Position numbers and translations under genes: made by a program
Source of the DNA: Alphaproteobacteria bacterium
Lineage (GTDB): Bacteria; Pseudomonadota; Alphaproteobacteria; UBA828
Assembly (NCBI GenBank): GCA_022823305.1
Contig: JAJDXK010000006.1
Location: forward strand, 1 to 60,466
Direction of reading: 5' to 3'
Length of the DNA: 60,466 nt
Shown here: piece after piece, positions 55,102-60,466 of the stretch
Numbering within the stretch: the stretch's first letter is position 1
Layout: the number at the start of each line of letters is the position of its first letter
Notes under the pieces: generated by a model
Told to the model about the DNA's origin: nothing
Seen by the model: only the letters and a program-made list of their open reading frames with translations
Database searches by the model: none

Positions 55102-56412
55102 CTACGCGATCGCTTCCATCCCGGCGTTGGTGGGAATGTTCGGCGCCGTCTCGTTCGACGTGATGGTGAGGTCGTAGGCGAAGGGGCCCTCCGGCGTGCG
55201 CCGCCACTGGCCGCCGACCAGCGGCATCTTGGCCACGTTCTTGACCGGGCCCGCGCCCCACGAGACCGGGCCCGCGACGGTCGCGATATCGGTGGCGACG
55301 ATCGAGGCCAGCATGGCCTCGGTGTCGCCGATGTCCTCGGCCCGGCTCACCACGTCGAGCGCGACCTCGAGCAGCGAGTGGCCGTAGCCGACCGGCTGGC
55401 TCCACTGCTTGCCCGTCGCCGCGGTGAAGGCCGCAGCCAGCTCGCCGCAGCTCTGCCCGGTGATGCTGGAGGTGAAGGGGTGCGAGGGGCTCCACCAGAT
55501 CTCGGAGCTCAGGTTGTGCCCGGCATCGCCCAGCGCCTCGACCGAGACCGGGAAGAGCAGCGCCTTGCCCACGGTCGCCGCCTTGGGCCGGAAGCCCTGC
55601 TGCGCGGCCTGGGTCCAGAAGGTGGTGAAGTCCGGCGGCAGCACCACGCCGGTGACGATCTCGGCGCCCGCATCCTTGAACTCGGAGATCTGGGCTGAGA
55701 AGTCGTCGGACAGGTTCTGGTAGCGGCCCGGGTCGATCAGGGTGTAGCCGGCGCCCGCGAGCGGCTTGGGGAAACCCAATTCCGGATGGCCCCAGGCGTT
55801 GCCGTCGCCGTCGTTGGGGAAGAGACCGCCGACCACCTTGTTGGTCTCCAGCTTGCCCCAGAGGTTGAGGAAGACCGCGATCACGTCCTCCAGCCCCCAG
55901 AAGTAGTGGTAGGTCCACTGGAAGCCGGTGGCAGGGTCGCCGCCGCGGCCGAAGAAGTAGGGCTGCCACGGGCAGAGCGTGGTGACGCAGGGGACCTCGT
56001 TGATCTCCGCTTGGTCGGCCACGGGATTGGTGGTCTCCGGCGTGTTGGCGGCGCAGAGCAGGTGCACCTCGTCGGAGAGGATCAGCTCGCTCGCGACCTC
56101 GGCCGCGCGGTTGGGGTTCGACTGGCTGTCCTTGACGATGATCTCGACGTCCAGGCTCTTGCCGCCGGACTGCACCTTGCCGCCGACGGCGTCGAGCACC
56201 GAGGAGACGTTGAACTCGTCGGCCTCGGCGAAGGCCGCGAGCGGTCCGGTCTTGGGGCTGACGTAGCCGATCCTGACCGTGTCCGCGGCGCGGGCGATGG
56301 AGGGGAAGCCTGCGCTGAGCGCGGCGGTGCCGGCGACGCCGGCGGCGCCGGCCTTCAGGACATCGCGACGGGTGCGGCCTGCGCCTTTCGCGGTGCGGCT
56401 CTCAGTGGTCAT
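55102..56412 (-). CDS. Tat-exported ABC binding protein, amide/branched-chain family (operon 2)
   Basis: A 436-residue type 1 periplasmic binding protein. The N-terminus has a twin-arginine signal (GRTRRDVLKAG, then an Ala-rich core ending SIARA). The mature part begins VRIGYVSPKTGPLAAFAEAD and contains VKDSQSNPNRAAEVASELI and CAANTPETTNPVADQAEI, hallmarks of the LivK/UrtA group. It supplies the livGFHM proteins encoded downstream. The ligand is unknown; the glutamine synthetase-like and isochorismatase-like genes upstream hint at an amide or amine nitrogen compound. Confidence 0.86.
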   Translation of the reverse strand: MTTESRTAKGAGRTRRDVLKAGAAGVAGTAALSAGFPSIARAADTVRIGYVSPKTGPLAAFAEADEFNVSSVLDAVGGKVQSGGKSLDVEIIVKDSQSNPNRAAEVASELILSDEVHLLCAANTPETTNPVADQAEINEVPCVTTLCPWQPYFFGRGGDPATGFQWTYHYFWGLEDVIAVFLNLWGKLETNKVVGGLFPNDGDGNAWGHPELGFPKPLAGAGYTLIDPGRYQNLSDDFSAQISEFKDAGAEIVTGVVLPPDFTTFWTQAAQQGFRPKAATVGKALLFPVSVEALGDAGHNLSSEIWWSPSHPFTSSITGQSCGELAAAFTAATGKQWSQPVGYGHSLLEVALDVVSRAEDIGDTEAMLASIVATDIATVAGPVSWGAGPVKNVAKMPLVGGQWRRTPEGPFAYDLTITSNETAPNIPTNAGMEAIA

Positions 56413-56495
56413 CGGCTGGTCTCCTCTTGCGGCAATCTCGGTTCACGGCATCTGGCCGGACAGTAGCAAACCTTCCCGGCCCCTCAAAAGACAGC

Positions 56496-57182
56496 TCAGG
56501 CCGAGACGGCCGCCGGGCGCGCGACCCCCGCGCCGGCCAGCTCCTCGAGCAGCTCGTCCGTGGTGCGGACCCGGCAGTAGCCCCTGATGCCGTAGAGGGC
56601 CTCGCGGTGGCGCTGCTCGGAGTAGGTGGCGCAGCAGTCGTCCACCACGGTCATGAGGAAGCCGCGGTCGCAGCCGTCCCGCACCGCGGTCTCGACGCAC
56701 TGGTCGGTGAGCAGCCCCATGACCATCACGTATTCGACGCCGAGGTTGCGCAGCAGGTATTCGAAGTTGGTCGAGTTGAAGAGGCTGGACGAGGACTTGG
56801 GGATGACGATCTCGTCATCCGCCGGCCCCAGCTCGTCGACGACCTCCGCCTCCCACGAGCCCTTGGGGACGAAGATGCCGGAGATCTTGTAGTCGAGGCC
56901 GCGCTCGCGGCCGTCCTTGGTCAGGCACTCGACCACCGTGTACATGACCTCGATGCCCGCGCCCCGGCAGGCGGCGATCAGGCGCTGCCCGTTGGGAATC
57001 ACGACGTCACGGACACGGTCGAAGTAGTCCTGCTTCTCCGGGTGCCGCGCGCGGCTCTCGGCGTTGTACTCGCTCTTCTGGACATCGACCACGAGCAGGG
57101 CGGTGCGCTCGGGCTCCACCGCCCGCTGCCGGAAGGAGGCATCGCCTTCCGGGGGAATGGCATCGATCTCGCTGCGTTGCAT
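56496..57182 (-). CDS. Isochorismatase-like cysteine hydrolase
   Basis: A 228-residue cytoplasmic hydrolase. Catalytic Asp in ALLVVDVQKSEYN, Lys in VIPKSSSSLFNST, Cys in GLLTDQCVETAVRDG, with the cis-peptide region in VMGLLT. This triad is shared by N-carbamoylsarcosine amidase, nicotinamidase, ureidoacrylate and biuret hydrolases; the SSSSLFNST segment and the neighbours favour amide or ureido hydrolysis. Co-directional with the binding-protein gene (83 bases downstream) and the GS-like gene (32 bases upstream). Confidence 0.85.
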   Translation of the reverse strand: MQRSEIDAIPPEGDASFRQRAVEPERTALLVVDVQKSEYNAESRARHPEKQDYFDRVRDVVIPNGQRLIAACRGAGIEVMYTVVECLTKDGRERGLDYKISGIFVPKGSWEAEVVDELGPADDEIVIPKSSSSLFNSTNFEYLLRNLGVEYVMVMGLLTDQCVETAVRDGCDRGFLMTVVDDCCATYSEQRHREALYGIRGYCRVRTTDELLEELAGAGVARPAAVSA

Positions 57183-57214
57183 GGCTGTCGCCTCCGCTCT
57201 CCGTTCTGCCTCGC

Positions 57215-58528
57215 TCAGTAGACCTGCATGTATCGCTGGCACATGTGCTGGGGCCGCGATTCCGCGTAGAGCCGGACCTCGTGCCGCTTGAGCGCGGTGT
57301 AGGCCTGCACCATCGTCGGCGTGAACCAGCCTGTCACGCGCTCGTCCTTGCCGAACGCATCGAGAGCCTCCTCGAGCGAGGTGGGGAGCCTGTTGATGCC
57401 GCGCTCCTTTCTCTCGTCCTCGCTCATGTCGTCCGGCTCCCCGTCCACCAGGGTCGGGCACGGCAGCCCGTCGCGGATTCCCTGCAGGCCCGCGCGCACG
57501 ATGGCGCCGATGGCCAGATAGGGGCTCGCGGTGGCGTCGGTGAAGCGGATCTCGATGTTGAAGGCCTCGCCGCGCTCCGCCGGATCGGCAGCCGGCGACG
57601 GGCAGATGCGCACGGCGGCCTCGCGGTTCTGGACACCGACGATGTCGTAGCCGCAGCTCCAGTGATGCGGGCCGAGGCGCAGATAGGAGATGGGGCTCGG
57701 CGCGGTCACGGCACAGAGCGCCGCAACGTGGCGCTGCACGCCCGCGCAGAAACGGGCCGCCACCTCGCTGAGCTCGCCGGGCCCCTCGGCATCGAAGGCG
57801 GCGGGCCGGCCCTCGGCGTCGCGGAAGCTCAGGTGCAGGTGGCAGCCGTTGCCCACCGCGTCGGGCGCGGGCTTCGGCGTGAATGTCGCGCGCAGACCGC
57901 TCTGGCGCGCGGCCTCGCGCACCACCTCGCGGGTGAGCACGACGCGGTCCGCACCGGCGAGGCCCGCGGCCGGCCCGCAGGTAATCTCGAACTGCCCGAC
58001 GCCGTACTCGGGCTCGAAGGTTTCCAGACCCAACCCGGCGTCGATCAGGGCCGCGACGCAGAGGTCGGCGAAGGGCGCGATGCGGCGCACGGCGTCGAGC
58101 GAGAAGGGCGCCGCCCAGCCGAGCTCCTCGGCGAAGAGCGCGAACTCGTTCTCGTAGGCGATGTGCAGGTCGAGACCCGTCTCCGCCTTGAAGTCAGCCA
58201 GCGCCGAGCCGAGGAAGCTCCGCGTGCAACATTCCCAGGGGCTGCCGTCGAGGTTGAGGCTGTCGCAGAGCGCCAGGTGAAGCGGTGGAAAATCGGGCCG
58301 CAGCACGAGGCGGCGCCGGGTCTCGTCGTCGGGTGTCTGCCGCACCTCGTCCATCGGCCCCCACGGGTTGTCGGCGAGGTCCTCGAAGGGGGTCATCGAC
58401 TGCCCCGCCAGCGCCCAGCCGAGGCCGTGCTGCTTGCGGCGCTCGTACTCCGCGACCGGCACGCCGCGCGTCCGCGAGATGCCGACGAGGTCGTTCCAGA
58501 CCAGGAATATCAGCTCGCCCGCGCTCAC
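57215..58528 (-). CDS. Glutamine synthetase family protein (amine-glutamate ligase-like)
   Basis: A 437-residue GS-fold protein. Metal and nucleotide motifs: E-x-E in AYENEFALF, EYGVGQFEIT, GNGCHLHLSF with the active-site His, and NIEIRFTDATASPYLAIGA with the Arg. The N-terminal beta-grasp part is present but lacks the usual housekeeping GlnA sequence and adenylylation loop, so I place it with the PuuA/GlnA-like ligases that join glutamate to amines. Starts with GTG, 15 bases after the lysyl-tRNA synthetase stop. It may capture an amine or ammonia released by the hydrolase encoded next. Confidence 0.83.
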   Translation of the reverse strand: MSAGELIFLVWNDLVGISRTRGVPVAEYERRKQHGLGWALAGQSMTPFEDLADNPWGPMDEVRQTPDDETRRRLVLRPDFPPLHLALCDSLNLDGSPWECCTRSFLGSALADFKAETGLDLHIAYENEFALFAEELGWAAPFSLDAVRRIAPFADLCVAALIDAGLGLETFEPEYGVGQFEITCGPAAGLAGADRVVLTREVVREAARQSGLRATFTPKPAPDAVGNGCHLHLSFRDAEGRPAAFDAEGPGELSEVAARFCAGVQRHVAALCAVTAPSPISYLRLGPHHWSCGYDIVGVQNREAAVRICPSPAADPAERGEAFNIEIRFTDATASPYLAIGAIVRAGLQGIRDGLPCPTLVDGEPDDMSEDERKERGINRLPTSLEEALDAFGKDERVTGWFTPTMVQAYTALKRHEVRLYAESRPQHMCQRYMQVY

Positions 58529-58543
58529 GCTCCGCTCGCTCCC

Positions 58544-60139
58544 CTACGCCGCCAGGTCCTCGCCGGCGAGAACGCGGTCGATCAGCGCGACCGTCTCCGC
58601 GAGGCCGTAGAGCGCGATGAAGGAGCCCATGCGCGGGCCCTGGCTCTGGCCCAGCAGGATCTCGTAGAGCGCGCGGAACCAGTCGCGCAGGGTCTCGAAG
58701 GGATGGCGCTTGCCGACCTCGTAGACCTCGCTCTGGATCGCCTCGGCCTGCGCGCCCGCCGGCATCGCCGCGAGCACGGCGCGCAGGTCGTCGAGCGCCG
58801 CGCGCTCGTGCGGCGCCGGCGCGCGGTAGGCCTTGGTGGGCTTCACCATGTCCCGGTAGTAGGTGAGCGCGTGGCCCACCAGCTCGTCGAGGATGGGCGC
58901 GCTCTCGGGCGCAGCACCGGGCACGTAGCGGGCGATGAAGCCCCACAGCACGGCCGGGTCCTCGGTGTTGCAGACGCTCGCGAGGTTGAGGAGGACGCCG
59001 AAGCCGAGCCCGGTCTCGGGCCGGGGCGGCTGGCCCGCATGGATGTGCCAGGCCGGGTTCTCGAGCCGCTCGGCCGGCGCCTGCGCCGGGTACTTCGCGA
59101 GATGGGCCAGGTAGTCGTCGACGTGGCGCGGGATCACGTCGAAGTAGAGCCGCTTGGCCCGCCTCGGCGCGTTGTACATGTAGAGCGAGAGCGAATCGCG
59201 TGAGCCATAGGCGAGCCACTCCTCGATGGCGAGCCCGTTACCGCGCGACTTCGAGATCTTCTCGCCCTTCTCGTCGAGGAAGAGCTCGTAGATGAAGCCG
59301 GCCGGCGGCCGCGAGCCGAGCGCGCGGCAGATTCTGCCGGAGACCTCGACCGAGCTGATGAGGTCCTTCCCCGCCATCTCGTAGTCGACGCCGAGTGCGT
59401 GCCAGCGCATCGCCCAGTCGGCCTTCCACTGCAGCTTGCAGCGGCCGCCGGTGACCGGGACGGTCATGGTCTCGCCGTCCTCGTCCACGTAGCTCACCGT
59501 GCCCGCCGCCTCGTCGCGGGCGGTGATGGGCACCTGCAGCACCCGCCCGGTCTTGGGGCAGAGCGGCAGGAAGGGGCTGTAGGTCGCCTGCCGCTCCGCG
59601 CCCAGCGTCGGCAGGATGATGCGCATGATCGCGTCGTAGCGGCGCAGCGCGTCCATGAGCGCTGCGTCGAATTCGCCCGAGCGGTAGGCCTCGCTCGCGC
59701 TCTTGAAGGTGTAGTCGAAGCCGAAGTCGTCGAGGAAGGCACGGAGCCGCGCGTTGTTGTGGGCCCCGAAGCTCTCGTGCGTGCCGAAGGGGTCCGGGAT
59801 CTGCGTCAGCGGCTTGCCCAGGTGCTCCTCGACCATCGCCCTGTCGGGGATGTTGTCCGGCACCTTGCGCAGCGCGTCCATGTCGTCGGAGAAGGCGACC
59901 AGCCGCGTCGGGATGTCGCTGAGCACGGCGAAAGCGTGCCGCACCATGGTCGTGCGGGCGACCTCGGCGAAGGTGCCGATTTGGGGCAGGCCGGAGGGAC
60001 CGTAGCCGGTCTCGAAGAGCGCATGGCCCTTCGCCGGCGTCTTGCCGCCGAGGCGCTTCAGCAGCGCCGCTGCCTCCCTGAAAGGCCAGGCCTTGGCGCT
60101 CTCGGCGAGCGCGCGCAGGTCGTCTGTCAATCCGCTCAT
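58544..60139 (-). CDS. lysK: Lysyl-tRNA synthetase, class I
   Basis: A 531-residue class I LysRS, the form found in many alphaproteobacteria and archaea in place of the class II enzyme. KISKS is intact at 294-298. The HIGH motif reads [11 protein letters not shown]: position 53 is Gln (codon CAA at 59981-59983) where PHIG is usual. C-terminal anticodon-binding region of helices follows from about residue 360. It charges tRNA-Lys in the cytoplasm. The start at 60139 gives [20 protein letters not shown], the family N-terminus. The GS-like gene follows after 15 bases. Confidence 0.9.
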   Translation of the reverse strand: MSGLTDDLRALAESAKAWPFREAAALLKRLGGKTPAKGHALFETGYGPSGLPQIGTFAEVARTTMVRHAFAVLSDIPTRLVAFSDDMDALRKVPDNIPDRAMVEEHLGKPLTQIPDPFGTHESFGAHNNARLRAFLDDFGFDYTFKSASEAYRSGEFDAALMDALRRYDAIMRIILPTLGAERQATYSPFLPLCPKTGRVLQVPITARDEAAGTVSYVDEDGETMTVPVTGGRCKLQWKADWAMRWHALGVDYEMAGKDLISSVEVSGRICRALGSRPPAGFIYELFLDEKGEKISKSRGNGLAIEEWLAYGSRDSLSLYMYNAPRRAKRLYFDVIPRHVDDYLAHLAKYPAQAPAERLENPAWHIHAGQPPRPETGLGFGVLLNLASVCNTEDPAVLWGFIARYVPGAAPESAPILDELVGHALTYYRDMVKPTKAYRAPAPHERAALDDLRAVLAAMPAGAQAEAIQSEVYEVGKRHPFETLRDWFRALYEILLGQSQGPRMGSFIALYGLAETVALIDRVLAGEDLAA

Positions 60140-60179
60140 CGTCCTGTCCGGGAACCGGCGGAAGGGTGGTGTCTCGGTC

Positions 60180-60295
60180 GACACCCACCTCCCCCTGTCC
60201 CCCGCCCCCCGACGGGCGGCGGGGGGACGCCGGCTGCACCGGCGGACTCCCCCACCCCGCCCCCGGGGGGGGAGAGGGCCGGGGAGAGGTGGGGG
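60180..60295. repeat. Dispersed palindromic repeat, copy 3
   Basis: About 116 bases beginning CACCCACCTCCCCCTGTCCC and ending GGGCCGGGGAGAGGTGGGGG, with two internal GC hairpins. Same orientation as copy 2 (25221-25334) and inverted relative to copy 1 (3357-3468). It lies in the leader of the lysyl-tRNA synthetase gene. Confidence 0.75.
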
Positions 60296-60418
60296 CGTGT
60301 GCTGCCATTCATGGCCATGAGGCAACCCGGTACCGTCGCCGCAGAATTCGAACGAGGAGAGGATGGCCGGAACATGCGCCGGGCCGCCGCCGCGCGTCAA
60401 CCGCTATACTCTCGCGCC

Positions 60419-60466
60419 ATGCCCGCCTCCGCCGAGTCCCGCGCGCCCGCCGCGCCGCCGCTGCTG
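60419..60466 (+). CDS. Possible start of a gene leaving the window
   Basis: An ATG at 60419 opens a frame of 16 codons to the window edge (MPASAESRAPAAPPLL). It is divergent from the lysyl-tRNA synthetase gene, and CGCTATACTCTCG about 15 bases upstream could include a -10 box (TATACT). Too little sequence is present to name a product. Confidence 0.3.
   Translation, partial: MPASAESRAPAAPPLL

Overview
The window is GC-rich, densely packed DNA that reads as an alphaproteobacterial chromosome. The best evidence is the block Smr - mltA - Tim44-like / fxsA - secB, tatABC, a class I lysyl-tRNA synthetase, and many ATGA/GTGA start-stop overlaps. I see no tRNA, rRNA, CRISPR array, prophage or plasmid functions.

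Layout. (1) 1-5.0 kb: the 5' end of an aliphatic amidase gene (minus), then hydantoinase plus a polar amino-acid type ABC importer (plus). (2) 5.1-9.6 kb: a HicB-HicA pair, then a minus-strand group holding a PhnD-like binding protein, an orphan small-subunit-like gene and an N,N-dimethylformamidase (DMFase) type large/small pair. (3) 9.7-17 kb: DUF1232, Smr, lutABC, mltA, Tim44-like, fxsA, secB. (4) 17-25.1 kb: two divergent TonB-dependent receptor (TBDR) genes between secB and an amidase; the left one carries a single in-frame amber codon. A fused remnant (amidase 3' end joined to part of secB) lies between the receptors, so this locus was rearranged. (5) 25.4-28.4 kb: tatABC and an orphan ABC ATPase. 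(6) 28.7-34.5 kb: a plus-strand catabolic group with an adenine deaminase-like amidohydrolase, a Gfo/Idh/MocA oxidoreductase, two luciferase-like monooxygenases and an acetoacetate decarboxylase-like protein. (7) 34.6-35.2 kb: IS630 and IS110 transposase relics. (8) 35.2-39.3 kb: a DMT transporter, a NicX/M29-like protein, a small unknown protein and a MetE-C-like methyltransferase. (9) 39.4-48.8 kb: a minus-strand operon with a second DMFase-type pair, a Tat-exported binding protein, a complete Liv-type ABC importer and an amidase. (10) 49-50.2 kb: a small beta-barrel-like unknown and a GFA-family protein. (11) 50.4-60.1 kb: a long minus-strand array of class I LysRS, glutamine synthetase-like, isochorismatase-like, a second Tat-exported binding protein, a second Liv importer and a pcaF-type thiolase.

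How the genes fit together. The recurring theme is scavenging of organic nitrogen by breaking C-N bonds: aliphatic amidase, hydantoinase, two DMFase-type enzymes, two amidase-signature enzymes, an amidohydrolase and an isochorismatase-like hydrolase, with three ABC importers that could bring in the substrates. The strongest candidate for an undescribed system is the self-contained import-and-hydrolysis operon at 39.4-48.8 kb, together with the divergent DMFase copy and its orphan third small subunit at 6.3-9.6 kb. The other notable locus is the secB-TBDR-amidase region, where nearly identical flanks enclose very different receptors. Substrates are inferred from families; the sequence does not show them.
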